From contig NZ_CP022219.1 in the NCBI RefSeq assembly GCF_004114915.1, positions 2,696,501 through 2,760,500 of the forward strand: a stretch of 64,000 bases of DNA, in the 5' to 3' direction. The stretch comes from Bradyrhizobium guangxiense. Lineage in GTDB: Bacteria; Pseudomonadota; Alphaproteobacteria; Rhizobiales; Xanthobacteraceae. The first letter of the stretch is position 1; each line of letters begins with the position of its first letter. Of the stretch, positions 27,099 to 35,732 are shown piece by piece. Both the position numbers and the translations under genes were made by a program. The notes below the pieces were generated by a model, which saw only the letters and a program-made list of their open reading frames with translations, did no database searches and had not been told where the DNA came from.

Positions 27099-27190
27099 TC
27101 CTCCCGGATTCTTTCGGGGGTATGATTGGGAACAGCGGACAGGGCAGGGAATTGTCTCCCGCGGTCCGTCAACAGGAAACGGGGCAAGCG

Positions 27191-27397
27191 ATGCGGCCAG
27201 AACGGCAGCACCAGATGTGGCGAAGCGAGGCAGGTAGCCGGCTTTGGCTGACGGGGCTGATTGCAGCCATGGAGCACGCCGAGCGGCCCGAAGTGCGTCG
27301 CCAGCCTGTCGCCCCCGAAATCCTGGCCGAACTGCGGGCGCAACTGGCGTTAACCGCCCCTTACTCGTCCTGCCAGATTTCGACCCTGCGTCACTAA
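27191..27397 (+). CDS. Hypothetical 68-residue protein
   Basis: ATG 27191 (preceded by GGAAACGGGG) opens MRPERQHQMWRSEAGSRLWL and encodes a soluble, Arg-rich helical product ending ISTLRH. A longer in-frame start at 27089 exists but lacks a ribosome site. I recognise no family. Support is only the open frame, the ribosome-binding-like purines and the upstream CRP-type site. Confidence 0.35.
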   Translation: MRPERQHQMWRSEAGSRLWLTGLIAAMEHAERPEVRRQPVAPEILAELRAQLALTAPYSSCQISTLRH

Positions 27398-27497
27398 AGC
27401 GCGACGAAATCTAGATGAATCGTCATCGCGCTTTAGGTTGTTTGCGCAGGATCTTTTCCGGAAAACCGCTTCGCACTTTTCGGGATCATGCTTTAGG
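27392..27497. repeat. Second class of intergenic repeat (CTAAAGCGCG type)
   Basis: Inverted arms CTAAAGCGCGACGA and TCGTCATCGCGCTTTAG form a long imperfect stem. The following part contains GATCTTTTCCGGAAAACCGC and TTTTCGGGATCATGCTTTAG, each with internal symmetry. From memory, near-identical elements are scattered through Bradyrhizobium intergenic regions. It lies downstream of cfa and of the small ORF. Confidence 0.7.
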
Positions 27498-27499
27498 AC

Positions 27500-28750
27500 C
27501 TATTCACCAGCCAATTTGAGCCGCGGCCAGGTCGCTCCTTCGCGACCCCGTAACCGGGCCTCTTCGCGCGGCACGTAGTCGCGCGTCATCGGCACCACGC
27601 CCTGGCGGCGGGTGAGCTGGATCTGGAAGTTCATCATGGCCTGCTTGCGGAAGGTCATCTCGCAGGCCGCCAGATAGAATTCCCACATCAGCGCGAATCG
27701 CTCGTCGTAGAGCTGTACGGCTTCCTCACGGCGCGCCATGAAACGTTCCCGCCAGGCTTTCAGCGTTTCCGCGTAGTGCAGGCGCAGGATCTCGATATCG
27801 CAGACCAGGAGGCCGGCGCGCTCGATCGCCGGCAGCACTTCCGACAGGGCCGGGATGTAACCGCCGGGGAAGATGTATTTGGCGATCCAGGGATTGGTGG
27901 AATCCGGGCCCTGCGAACGGCCGATCGAATGCAGCAGCATGACGCCGTCCTCGCTCAACAGCTCGGCACAGCGCTCGAAATAGGTGTCGTAGAAGCGGGC
28001 GCCGACATGCTCGAACATGCCGACCGAGACGATGCGGTCGAACGGGCCTTCGACATCGCGATAGTCCTGGAGCAGGAATCTGGCCGCGCCGGACAGGCCC
28101 TTCTCGGCCGCGCGCGCATTGGCGATTTGCAGCTGCTCGGTCGACAGCGTCACGCCGGTGACATCGGCGCCCGCGATCTCGGCGAGATAGAGCCCGAGCC
28201 CGCCCCAGCCGGAGCCGATGTCGAGCACGCGCTGGCCGGGCTTGACGAGCAGCTTGGCGGCGATGTGGCGTTTCTTGGCGAGTTGCGCGTCGTCGAGCGT
28301 CGCGTCCTGCGTCTCGAAATAGGCGCAGCTATATTGCTTGTCGGCGTCCAGGAACAGCGAATAGAGCCGGGCGTCGAGATCATAGTGATGCGCGACGTTG
28401 TGGCGGGCACGCGAGCGTGGGTTGAACTGCTTCAGGTGCCGCGTCAGATAGCGCAGGTGCCACCAGGGCTTTGCCCACTGCGGCAATAGGTCGGGTTGAT
28501 CGAGCAGGATCGCGAGGGCATCAGCTATCGTGCCGTGCTCGACGACGAACTCGCCATCCATATACGCTTCGCCCAGCCCGAGCTCGGGATTGACGAGGAT
28601 CTTCCGTTCCGCCTCTGCGGTCACGAAGCGCACCGCGACCGGGACGCCAGTGCCGTCGCCGACAGTGAACTTCGATCCGCTGGCGCTGGTCACCGTCAAT
28701 GACCCGCGGCGGACGAATTGAGACAGAAATCGACGCAACAAACGGTCCAT
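27500..28750 (-). CDS. cfa: Cyclopropane-fatty-acyl-phospholipid synthase family methyltransferase
   Basis: The enzyme transfers the SAM methyl group to unsaturated phospholipid chains. The 416-residue product has the N-terminal lipid-binding part, the HYDLDARLYSLFLD motif, SAM motif I VLDIGSGWGGLG near 178 and the VSVGMFEHVG active-site loop. ATG 28750 is chosen over GTG 28756 because GGAAGG is then properly spaced. Genomes of this group carry several paralogues, so it may not be the main Cfa enzyme. Confidence 0.92.
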   Translation of the reverse strand: MDRLLRRFLSQFVRRGSLTVTSASGSKFTVGDGTGVPVAVRFVTAEAERKILVNPELGLGEAYMDGEFVVEHGTIADALAILLDQPDLLPQWAKPWWHLRYLTRHLKQFNPRSRARHNVAHHYDLDARLYSLFLDADKQYSCAYFETQDATLDDAQLAKKRHIAAKLLVKPGQRVLDIGSGWGGLGLYLAEIAGADVTGVTLSTEQLQIANARAAEKGLSGAARFLLQDYRDVEGPFDRIVSVGMFEHVGARFYDTYFERCAELLSEDGVMLLHSIGRSQGPDSTNPWIAKYIFPGGYIPALSEVLPAIERAGLLVCDIEILRLHYAETLKAWRERFMARREEAVQLYDERFALMWEFYLAACEMTFRKQAMMNFQIQLTRRQGVVPMTRDYVPREEARLRGREGATWPRLKLAGE

Positions 28751-29014
28751 CGCCACCTTCCTCTCGAGCGAACCCGAAAGATGCGACTAACCCGGCCTTC
28801 ACATCCGACGCTCAGGTCCCGCTCAGGTTCCTATGCGTTTGCATCCAAATCTAGAGACGGTCGCGCTGGCCCGCTATTGCGCTGTGATCAAAGCGGATAT
28901 TCCAAAATCGCTTAATCACATCCTTGCGCGTGGAGGCTGCTTCCATTCGCGGCGCAATCGGATAAAAGGTGACCCGCCGCCGCGCCAGATGCCGGCTGTA
29001 CTCGAAAAAACTCA

Positions 29015-29956
29015 ATGGAGATGATGGGAATGTCGAGCCGAGCGCTCAGCCTCGCGACGGTATTGCTTCTGATCGGCTTCGGCGCGGCCGATACCGTTCT
29101 TGCGCAGGCGACCAACCTCGAGGCCGGCAAAACCCCGTCTCAGCTGTTCACGCAGACCTGCAATGCGTGCCACAAGAGCCCGCGCGGATTGTTGAAGTCC
29201 GTGGCGCCGGGCTCGCTGCCGGGCTTCCTGCGCCAGCACTACACCACGAGCCCGGACATGGCGGGCATCCTCGCCTCCTATCTGGTCTCCAATGGTGCCA
29301 CCGACACCCGCTACCAGGCCAAGGACGGCAAGAAGGACGGCGCCAAGGAGAAGGACGCGAGCACTGGCCCCGAGCATCAGGGCCGCCGCCCGCGTGCGCA
29401 GGACGCGGCCAAGCCGGATGGCGAGGCTGCTGCTCCCGCTGCCGAAGGTGCGCGCCAGAAGCGCGCTGCGCGGCCGGCCGAGGAGGGTGCTAAGCTCGAG
29501 GGCCAGGCTGCGCCCGAGGGGCGCAAGGGCAAGCGCCGCGCCAAGCCGGGGATTGAGGATGCTCCGAAGGTTGATGCTGCCGCGCCGGCGAGTGAAGACA
29601 AGAAGAGCGAATCGAGGACCGAGAGCCCGAAAGCCGAGCCCGACAGCGGCAACGCCTCCGAGAAGCCTGTCGAGCCCAAGCCAGACAGCAGCGCCAAGGT
29701 CGAGCCGCGCAGCGAGACGCCTACGCTGCGGCCCGATCCGATCCCGCAGGTGACGCCGACAGCTCCAGCCGCCGCCAAGCCCGCTGAGCCGGCCGCGCCC
29801 AAGCCGGTGGAAGAGGCTGCTCCCAAGCCTGCCGCCAGCTCCGAACCGGCCCCGGCGCCAAAGCCGCAGGAACAGGCGCCGCCCGCGACCGCTGCAGCCC
29901 CGCCGCCGGCGCCGCCTGCGTCCTCCGGGCCGCCGACGCCGCCGATCTCGCGCTAA
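29015..29956 (+). CDS. Exported protein with one CxxCH haem motif and a long Pro/Ala/Lys-rich tail
   Basis: A 313-residue exported protein. The signal peptide ends near VLAQA (about 32), then CNACH (49-53) sits in a short cytochrome c-like region (to about 95) with a possible distal Met in SPDMAGILASYL. The remaining 200 residues are low complexity (repeats of KPAEP, AAPKP) and probably extended. Alternative ATGs at 29021, 29024 and 29030 follow the GGAG at 29016-29019 and its neighbours. Haem binding is inferred from the motif. A strong terminator hairpin follows. Confidence 0.7.
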   Translation: MEMMGMSSRALSLATVLLLIGFGAADTVLAQATNLEAGKTPSQLFTQTCNACHKSPRGLLKSVAPGSLPGFLRQHYTTSPDMAGILASYLVSNGATDTRYQAKDGKKDGAKEKDASTGPEHQGRRPRAQDAAKPDGEAAAPAAEGARQKRAARPAEEGAKLEGQAAPEGRKGKRRAKPGIEDAPKVDAAAPASEDKKSESRTESPKAEPDSGNASEKPVEPKPDSSAKVEPRSETPTLRPDPIPQVTPTAPAAAKPAEPAAPKPVEEAAPKPAASSEPAPAPKPQEQAPPATAAAPPPAPPASSGPPTPPISR

Positions 29957-29978
29957 GTCACCCGGATTTTTCCATCCA

Positions 29979-30020
29979 CGATGCGAAGGCCGCGACCATG
30001 AGCGGCCTTCGCATCGTCTT
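29979..30020 (+). terminator. Rho-independent-type terminator after the haem-motif gene
   Basis: Perfect 15-base arms CGATGCGAAGGCCGC and GCGGCCTTCGCATCG with an 8-base loop, followed by TCTT, 22 bases beyond the stop. Confidence 0.75.
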
Positions 30021-30029
30021 GACCGTCAT

Positions 30030-30058
30030 TAGAGTAGGGCTCTAGAGTGTTGCTCTAG
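30030..30058. promoter_or_regulatory. Overlapping inverted repeats: candidate TetR operator
   Basis: Two overlapping palindromes share the central CTCTAGAG. The first has arms TAGAG and CTCTA spaced by 5 (30030-30044). The second has arms CTAGAG and CTCTAG spaced by 5 (30042-30058). They end 12 bases before the ATG of the TetR gene, so autorepression is likely. Confidence 0.65.
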
Positions 30059-30070
30059 GAGGAGGCGCCG

Positions 30071-30667
30071 ATGACCGCGCGGATGCGAGACGATTTGTTG
30101 GCGGCGGGTCTTGCCGTGTTCGACCGCGTCGGCTTCGAAGCTGCGACGGTGGCTGCGATCCGCACCCGGGCGCGCGCCTCCAACGGCAGCTTCTTTCACG
30201 CCTTCGGCTCGAAGAAGGAGCTCGCCGGTGCGCTGTTCCTGGAGGTCTTGCGGCACTATCACGCCGCGGTGCTGGCCGCGCTCGATCCCGTGCCGGATGC
30301 GGAGCAGGGCATCGATCGTCTGATCCGGGCACATCTCGACTGGGTCGTGACCAGCCGGCGCGAGGCGCGCTACCTCTTCGAGATCTCGCGCAGCGAGTGG
30401 GGCGAGGACGTGCGCGATGCCCAGCGCGCGCGGAATGCGCGCCTTGTCGAAGGCATCGAGCGCTGGCGCGCGCCGCTGGTTGCGCGCGGCGAGCTCTTGC
30501 CGATGACGGCGGCGATGTTCGTCAGCCAGCTCATCGGGCCGGCGCAGATCTTCTGCCGCGCCTTCCTGTCGGGCCGCGATCGCGCCGATCCGCGCGCCGA
30601 GGCCGACACGCTGATCGCCTGCGCCATCCGCGCGCTGGTACCGCCCGATCGCATCCACAAACAATGA
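30071..30667 (+). CDS. TetR-family transcriptional regulator
   Basis: A 198-residue repressor. The N-terminal helix-turn-helix (about 24-46) reads TVAAIRTRARASNGSFFHAF, and the ligand-binding domain is all-helical. The start ATG 30071 has an excellent AGGAGG. It overlaps the start region of a PaaI-type thioesterase gene, its presumed target partner. The effector is unknown, perhaps an acyl-CoA. Confidence 0.9.
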   Translation: MTARMRDDLLAAGLAVFDRVGFEAATVAAIRTRARASNGSFFHAFGSKKELAGALFLEVLRHYHAAVLAALDPVPDAEQGIDRLIRAHLDWVVTSRREARYLFEISRSEWGEDVRDAQRARNARLVEGIERWRAPLVARGELLPMTAAMFVSQLIGPAQIFCRAFLSGRDRADPRAEADTLIACAIRALVPPDRIHKQ

Positions 30668-30675
30668 GAGGCCGC

Positions 30676-31143
30676 ATGCGCAACGACGCAGATCCCGAAT
30701 TCGCGCCGATCGCCGAACGCATCCACAGCAATGTCGGCCGGCAGGGCTTCATGAACCTGGTCGGCGCCGAGCTTTCGGAATTGACGCGCGGCACCTGCAC
30801 GATCGCGGTCGACCGCCGGCCGGAGCTGCTGCAGCAGCACGGCTTCTTCCATGGCGGCGTCACCGCCTTCCTGGTCGATAATGCCACGACGATCGCTGCC
30901 GCCACCTCGCGCGGCCAGCCGGCGCTGACGGCGGAATACAAGCTCAATTTGTTGTCGCCGGCGGTCGGCGAGAAGCTGATCTGCCGGGCGAGGGTGATCA
31001 AGCCGGGCCGCCAGGTCTCGGTGGTTGCGGCCGATGTGTTCTGCGTCAGCCACGGGGTCGAGAAGCACACGGCAACGGCGCTGGCCTCGATCGCGATGTT
31101 GAGCGAAGAGGTCGCTGCGAAAACGAAAAGCCCGGCCGCCTGA
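30676..31143 (+). CDS. PaaI-family hotdog thioesterase
   Basis: A 155-residue hotdog-fold acyl-CoA thioesterase. The active-site motif HGGVTAFLVDNATTIAA (about 57-73) is typical of PaaI/YdiI-like enzymes. ATG 30676 follows GAGAGG; an alternative ATG 30664 overlaps the TetR stop as ATGA. Co-transcription with the TetR gene suggests control by a CoA ester or aromatic acid. The exact substrate is unknown. Confidence 0.88.
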   Translation: MRNDADPEFAPIAERIHSNVGRQGFMNLVGAELSELTRGTCTIAVDRRPELLQQHGFFHGGVTAFLVDNATTIAAATSRGQPALTAEYKLNLLSPAVGEKLICRARVIKPGRQVSVVAADVFCVSHGVEKHTATALASIAMLSEEVAAKTKSPAA

Positions 31144-31167
31144 GGCGACCGGGCTGATTCCTACGGC

Positions 31168-31243
31168 CGTCATTCCGGGATGGCGCGCAAGCGCCAGACC
31201 CGGAATCTTCCGGGTTCGGTCCTGCGGACCGCCCCGGAATAAC
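31168..31243. repeat. Interspersed palindromic repeat, copy 3
   Basis: It begins CCGTCATTCCGGGATGGCGC and ends GACCGCCCCGGAATAACG. It is the same family as copies at 3208 and 6729, and lies between the convergent thioesterase and rplI genes. Confidence 0.8.
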
Positions 31244-31253
31244 GAACAGCGGC

Positions 31254-31853
31254 TTACTTCTCTTCCGCGGCCGGGGCCGGCTCGACCTCGTCGTGCTGGG
31301 CTTCCGGATCGAAGAACTCGCCGGCGGCGGCGATCGCCTCGGCGGCCGCGTCGCGGTCCTCGTTGCGGGTCGAGATGTCCTCGCCGCGGTTGATGCGCTC
31401 GGCCTCGTCCTGGCTGCGCGCGACCGTAACGGTGATCTCGACCTCGACCTCGGGGTGAACGGCAACGGTGATCGAGTGCTTGCCGATGGCCTTGATCGGC
31501 GCGTCGAGCTGGATCTGCGGACGGGCGAGCGAAACGCCGTCGGCTTCGAAGGCGATCACGATGTCACGCACGTTGACCGAGCCGAACAGCTGGCCGGCTT
31601 CCGACGCCTGGCGGATCACGATGATGTTCTTGCCCTCGATCTTCTCGGCGACCTTGGACGCCTCGGCCTTCGAGGCGAGGTTGCGGGCCTCGAGCTCGGC
31701 CTTCATGCCGTCATACTTGGCCCGGTTGTCGGCGGTGGCGCGCAGCGCCTTGCCGCGCTTGAGCAGGAAATTCCGGGCGTAGCCGTCGCGAACCTTCACG
31801 ACTTCGCCCATCTGGCCGAGCTTGTTGACGCGTTCCAGCAAAATGACTTCCAT
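31254..31853 (-). CDS. rplI: 50S ribosomal protein L9
   Basis: L9 binds 23S rRNA and holds the L1 stalk base. N-terminal [20 protein letters not shown] and [14 protein letters not shown] are diagnostic, and a long helix connects to the C-terminal domain. At 199 residues it is longer than E. coli L9 because of an acidic C-terminal tail common in alphaproteobacteria. It lies 51 bases downstream of the DUF2232 gene, its normal neighbour. Confidence 0.97.
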   Translation of the reverse strand: MEVILLERVNKLGQMGEVVKVRDGYARNFLLKRGKALRATADNRAKYDGMKAELEARNLASKAEASKVAEKIEGKNIIVIRQASEAGQLFGSVNVRDIVIAFEADGVSLARPQIQLDAPIKAIGKHSITVAVHPEVEVEITVTVARSQDEAERINRGEDISTRNEDRDAAAEAIAAAGEFFDPEAQHDEVEPAPAAEEK

Positions 31854-31904
31854 ATTCGTTCTCCTTTTGAAGTGCTCTCTTAGGTTTCGGTTTCGGGGTT
31901 GAAC

Positions 31905-32882
31905 TCAGGGGGTCGGCAGCGGCGGCGGCTGCCGGCTGCGCAGGAAGCGTTCGCGAAAGCCGAACACGGCATCCGCAAGGCCGAGGATCACCATCGCGAT
32001 CACGGGCCATCCGAACACGACCACGACGGCGTAGGTTGAGCCGAGCCAGAAGGTGCGGCTCCTCAGCGCCAGCGTGAGCGTATGCAGCACGGCAAAGCCG
32101 GTCAGCGCATAGCCCATCATCAGCGCGGCCGCGGTGATCTGAGCGACGATCGCGAGCAGCCCGCCGGTGAAGCAGAAGGCGAGCGCGATGCAGAGCGCCA
32201 CCAGGGTCATCGGCGGCAGCTCCGCCGTCCTCATGTCCGGCCACGGGCGCCGCAGCCGTCCCGACGTCGCCGTGACCTTGGCGCTGAGCCAGAGGTTGAG
32301 GGTCAGCGTCATCATCGCGATGATGGTGGCGCCGGCCGGTGCGATCCGCACCAGCGCATCGACGAACTGGCCGGCTTCGCCGGAGCTTTGCGGGTCGGTG
32401 GCGCGGAGGAGGCGCATCAGGCCGCGCCTGAGCGTGCCAAGGATGGTCTCGGCGTCGGTCCCGAGCGTGAGCAGGGCGGCGATCGTGGTCAGCGTGGCGA
32501 AGCCTGCGATCCAGAGCAGGATGCGGCCGACCGGATACCATTCGAACTCGGGTTCGGCGGACGGCTCGGTCGCGGCATCAGGCGCGACGGGTCCCACGGG
32601 ACGGCTGAGCAGGACGAGATGGCCGAGCCACCACGCCGGCAGCGCGACTGTGACGACGAAGGCGATGCAGTAGGGCAGGCCGAACAGGGCGCCGAGGCCG
32701 ATCGCAGCACCGATGCCGCCGAGGCTGGCGCAAAGCGGGCCCCAGCCGATCGCGGCGACCATCAGCGGGAGCGGAGCGAGATAGAACAGGACGAGCGAGA
32801 TCAGCGCGCCCGAAATGATCGAGGCGAACATCAGGGCCGACGCGGCGCCGGCGATCAGGGCTATCAGCACAAATGCCATCAT
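31905..32882 (-). CDS. DUF2232 membrane protein of the rpsF-rpsR-rplI cluster
   Basis: A 325-residue protein with about eight membrane segments, typical of the DUF2232 (YybS-like) proteins that sit between rpsR and rplI in alphaproteobacteria. Hydrophobic blocks start at the second residue and end at about 305, followed by a Pro-rich tail. Two adjacent ATGs (32882, 32879) could start it. Its usual upstream neighbour rpsR is 7.6 kb away in this genome. Confidence 0.88.
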   Translation of the reverse strand: MMAFVLIALIAGAASALMFASIISGALISLVLFYLAPLPLMVAAIGWGPLCASLGGIGAAIGLGALFGLPYCIAFVVTVALPAWWLGHLVLLSRPVGPVAPDAATEPSAEPEFEWYPVGRILLWIAGFATLTTIAALLTLGTDAETILGTLRRGLMRLLRATDPQSSGEAGQFVDALVRIAPAGATIIAMMTLTLNLWLSAKVTATSGRLRRPWPDMRTAELPPMTLVALCIALAFCFTGGLLAIVAQITAAALMMGYALTGFAVLHTLTLALRSRTFWLGSTYAVVVVFGWPVIAMVILGLADAVFGFRERFLRSRQPPPLPTP

Positions 32883-32970
32883 CAGCTGTCCCGCTCCCTT
32901 CGAGCGGTTAGAGCGAGACCAGCGAAATCGCTAGTGTTATCAGAGGTTTACGGTAATCGGTTTGAGCTGT

Positions 32971-33062
32971 GTAGCAAAAACCGTAGCAGAAACCTCAGCT
33001 CACTCAGCTCAGCGGCCCCCAAGTTAGGAGCCGCAAACGAATGCGGCCCCACTGGGAGCCGC
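32971..33062. repeat. Direct repeats and paired hairpins at the left edge of the accessory block
   Basis: Two 12-base direct repeats, GTAGCAAAAACC and GTAGCAGAAACC, lie head to tail at 32971-32994. Two similar hairpins follow at 33012-33034 and 33043-33062, each with a GCGGCCCC arm and a GGAGCCGC arm. Direct repeats of GTAGCA form are common around integrase arm sites, so this may be an old attachment region; that is inference. Confidence 0.5.
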
Positions 33063-33126
33063 AAACCAAACGGGGGTCTTCTAGCCAGTTTGGCCCGGAC
33101 AATCAACGGCTATCTGGTGCGCTGAC

Positions 33127-33927
33127 TCAAGCCTCGGTCAGCATGCGATCTAGACGCAGCCGATGTCGATGGTCAGTGAGCAGGCGTGCGCCACCCAGGA
33201 CGGCGACCAGCGTTCCCAGCCCAGTCCCGCCGGCGATTAGGAACATGATCAGCAATTGATATTTGACGGCATCGATCGGCTCGACACCCGCAAGGATCTG
33301 GCCGGTCATCATCCCCGGCAAGGAAACGAGACCGATCGCCGCCATACTGTTCATGATCGGCATGAAGCCGCTTCTCAAGGCGTCCCGTATGACCGGCAGG
33401 AGGGCTTGGTGTCGCGTGCCGCCCAGCGCAAGACAAGCTTCCACGCCGGCTCGTTCACGCACCAGGCTGTTCGTCAGCACGTCCAGGCCCAGGCTTATCC
33501 CGGTCATGGTGTTGCCGAGCATCATGCCCAGCAAAGGGAGCGCATAACGCGGATGATACCACGGATCGGGGCGTAGCTCCGTCATAAGCGCGAACATCGT
33601 GACCGTGCCGGCGGCGAGCAGCGTGCATCCCGCGCCCAAGCCGTACTTCCAAACGCCCTGAAGACGTCGCTTCTGCCGCGCGACGATCTCCCGCGAGGCG
33701 AAGAGGACCATGATCAGGGCGGCGAGAGCGGTCCAGAGCGGCGACACCGCGGCAAACAGGAACGTCAGCACGTATCCGACGAGGACGAGCTGGACCACCA
33801 TGCGCACGGTAGCAATGGCCAGTTGCCTCTCAAGCTTGAGGTGGAGGACAAGCGAGAAGACGCCGTCCATGACGACAAGGAGAGCGGGTAGGACGAGGTC
33901 GCCGTACGAAAGCTGGATGTAGGTCAC
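33127..33927 (-). CDS. UPF0014/FetB-family ABC exporter permease
   Basis: A 266-residue membrane protein of the FetB (YbbM) family, whose E. coli member is implicated in iron export and oxidative-stress resistance. Diagnostic stretches are PLLGMMLGNTMTGISLGLDV and LPGMMTGQILAGVEPIDAVKY. About seven membrane segments are visible. GTG 33927 overlaps the ATPase stop as GTGA; the longer frame upstream lies inside the ATPase gene. It is the third gene of an ATP-grasp/ATPase/permease operon inside the accessory block. Confidence 0.88.
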   Translation of the reverse strand: MTYIQLSYGDLVLPALLVVMDGVFSLVLHLKLERQLAIATVRMVVQLVLVGYVLTFLFAAVSPLWTALAALIMVLFASREIVARQKRRLQGVWKYGLGAGCTLLAAGTVTMFALMTELRPDPWYHPRYALPLLGMMLGNTMTGISLGLDVLTNSLVRERAGVEACLALGGTRHQALLPVIRDALRSGFMPIMNSMAAIGLVSLPGMMTGQILAGVEPIDAVKYQLLIMFLIAGGTGLGTLVAVLGGARLLTDHRHRLRLDRMLTEA

Positions 33928-34520
33928 GACCGGTTTTCCTCGATCCCGCCGTCGGGTCTCATCACAAAAATCCTGGTCCCGACCCGGCGGGCTTGGGCGC
34001 CGTCGTGGGTAGTCCAGAGGACGCTCGTTCCATCCGAGATGCGTTCGGCAATCACACCTTCCACGGCCGCAGCGGCTGCCGGGTCGAGGGCCGAGGTCGG
34101 CTCGTCCAGCAGAAGCACCCGTGATCGCAGCATGAGCGCCCGCACAAGTCCCAACCGCAATCTCTCGCCGGTCGAAAGTCTTTGGATCGACCACTCTCCG
34201 CAGTCATGCGGCAACCCCAGTCGCGCTACCAGCGGAAGGGCAGCCTCCCAGGCCGCGAAGTGCTCTTGCACGGTGTCAGACCACCAGCCCGGCTCGGCGG
34301 CGAGGTAGGTCACCCGCCTTCGCCAGGCCGGGGCGGGCATCGCCTCTCTGAGGATGCCGTCCAGCTTGACTGTTCCGTCGTTGGGATCGAGATCCGCGAT
34401 GGAGCGGAGCAGCAATGTCTTTCCGACCCCGGAAGGCCCCTGCAGGGCGACGCATTCGCCGTCCTGCAGGTCGAATGATACGGAGAGATGCAGGCGCTTG
34501 AGCCCTCTGACCGTCAGCAT
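33924..34520 (-). CDS. FetA-like ABC transporter ATP-binding protein
   Basis: A compact 198-residue ATPase with Walker A GPSGVGKT (29-36), signature LSTGERLRLGLVRAL near 115, Walker B VLLLDEPTSALDP and switch His TTHD. It pairs with the UPF0014 permease it overlaps by 4 bases, as FetA pairs with FetB. ATG 34520 starts 3 bases after the ATP-grasp gene ends. The signature has T for the usual G (LSTGE), which is seen in some FetA relatives. Confidence 0.88.
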   Translation of the reverse strand: MLTVRGLKRLHLSVSFDLQDGECVALQGPSGVGKTLLLRSIADLDPNDGTVKLDGILREAMPAPAWRRRVTYLAAEPGWWSDTVQEHFAAWEAALPLVARLGLPHDCGEWSIQRLSTGERLRLGLVRALMLRSRVLLLDEPTSALDPAAAAAVEGVIAERISDGTSVLWTTHDGAQARRVGTRIFVMRPDGGIEENRS

Positions 34521-34523
34521 GCG

Positions 34524-35558
34524 TCAGTTCTTAAGCTTCAGCCGGTCGGCAACTCGCCTGGCGATCTCCGCCGGCGCGTCGTCCGGGTATGGATGCACCG
34601 AGCTGACGTTGATTTCGCCCAGCACATAGCTGTCGCTCCCGTCGGCCTGGACCGGGCCGAGCATGAAGTCGGCGTCCCAGATCGCGGGCAGATCATCTCG
34701 TGCGATGTCCAGCAGGGAAGTAAGCTGCGGCGTCCACTTGTCTTCCATCAATCGCCGCAGCCGCTGGAAGCGCGGGTCCGCGCTCGACGAGTAGAGCCGC
34801 GGTCCAGCCTCCGAACGCGCCGCCGGCGAGTCGACCAGCGCTTTGACCTTGTGATGGCCGAATCCGGCGCAGCGGTCGCCTGCCATGTAGCAGCGCACCA
34901 CGCCCTCGCTCAGGCGAGGCTGGAACGCCTGGTCGATCACGCTGCCGCTCTCGAAATACTCCGCGCAGCGACGCAGGAAATCATCCAGCGTCACTTCCTC
35001 GGGCGCGTCCTTGGTCGCGTCCAGGACCCTGATCATGGAGGAGGTCGGAAGCCTCTCGATCTTCCAGACGCCTTGGCCGCCGTTGCCCCTGTTGCGTTTG
35101 ATCACGCGCGGGCCGGAAGCGAGCCGCGTCGGCAGCTCGGCAAGCATCGTCTCGGCGGTCTGATAGAGAGCCGTGTCCGACCCCCAGCCCATCGAGCGGG
35201 TGCGATAGAGCACCTCCTTCGTGCCCATCTTGAGGATGACGTCCGGATGAGCGCTCACCCACACGCCCTGCGCGGCGACCTCGCGCAGCAGGGCGTCGAG
35301 ACCGGCGCGGTTCCGGCCTTCCTGAATCGGATTGACCCAGACGAGCACGCCATCCACTGCGAGAAGTTCTTGGCGGACGTCGTCGGCGAAGCTTTCGTCG
35401 TAGATCGCGGGGCGTCCTTCGATGCCAACAGCGGCGAGCGCTTCGAAGACGTCGGCGAAGCGGCCGTATTTTGAGGTCGCATCTCGACGCGCGGCCGCAT
35501 CGCCTCGCGAGAGGATGGCAACTGTATGTCGGGGAGAGAATTGCTTTTCGGTATCCAT
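34524..35558 (-). CDS. ATP-grasp-like protein of the Cj0069 family
   Basis: A 344-residue protein with the layout of an ATP-grasp ligase: nucleotide-binding KRNRGNGGQGVWK near 150, and the metal-binding end DADFMLG ... LGEINVSSV near 300-325. I recall this as the Cj0069 family, whose function is not established. ATG 35558 is preferred to TTG 35564. Being 3 bases upstream of an ABC ATPase and its permease, it may make a small conjugate that the transporter exports, or sense metal stress; both are inference. Confidence 0.75.
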   Translation of the reverse strand: MDTEKQFSPRHTVAILSRGDAAARRDATSKYGRFADVFEALAAVGIEGRPAIYDESFADDVRQELLAVDGVLVWVNPIQEGRNRAGLDALLREVAAQGVWVSAHPDVILKMGTKEVLYRTRSMGWGSDTALYQTAETMLAELPTRLASGPRVIKRNRGNGGQGVWKIERLPTSSMIRVLDATKDAPEEVTLDDFLRRCAEYFESGSVIDQAFQPRLSEGVVRCYMAGDRCAGFGHHKVKALVDSPAARSEAGPRLYSSSADPRFQRLRRLMEDKWTPQLTSLLDIARDDLPAIWDADFMLGPVQADGSDSYVLGEINVSSVHPYPDDAPAEIARRVADRLKLKN

Positions 35559-35732
35559 GCGCAAGCTCCACGTGTTGCGTGCTGCGCAGAACTTGGACCG
35601 AAGTCTCGCCGGGAGTCTGCCTGATCCCGGACCGGCAGTCTACGTGAACTGCTCCGGACGTTTCAAGATCGTAGCGAGCAAACCTTGATCTGGCTCAACA
35701 ACGTTTGTCCTCCCCAGTCGAACCGTGGGAGC

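Noticed and set aside
27080..27343. An 87-codon minus-strand frame
   Set aside because: It covers the CRP-type palindrome and opposes a slightly better small plus-strand ORF; no ribosome site or similarity.
28757..29014. Possible small gene or RNA between cfa and the haem-motif gene
   Set aside because: Several short frames exist but none has a ribosome site or conserved look, and no strong structured RNA was evident.
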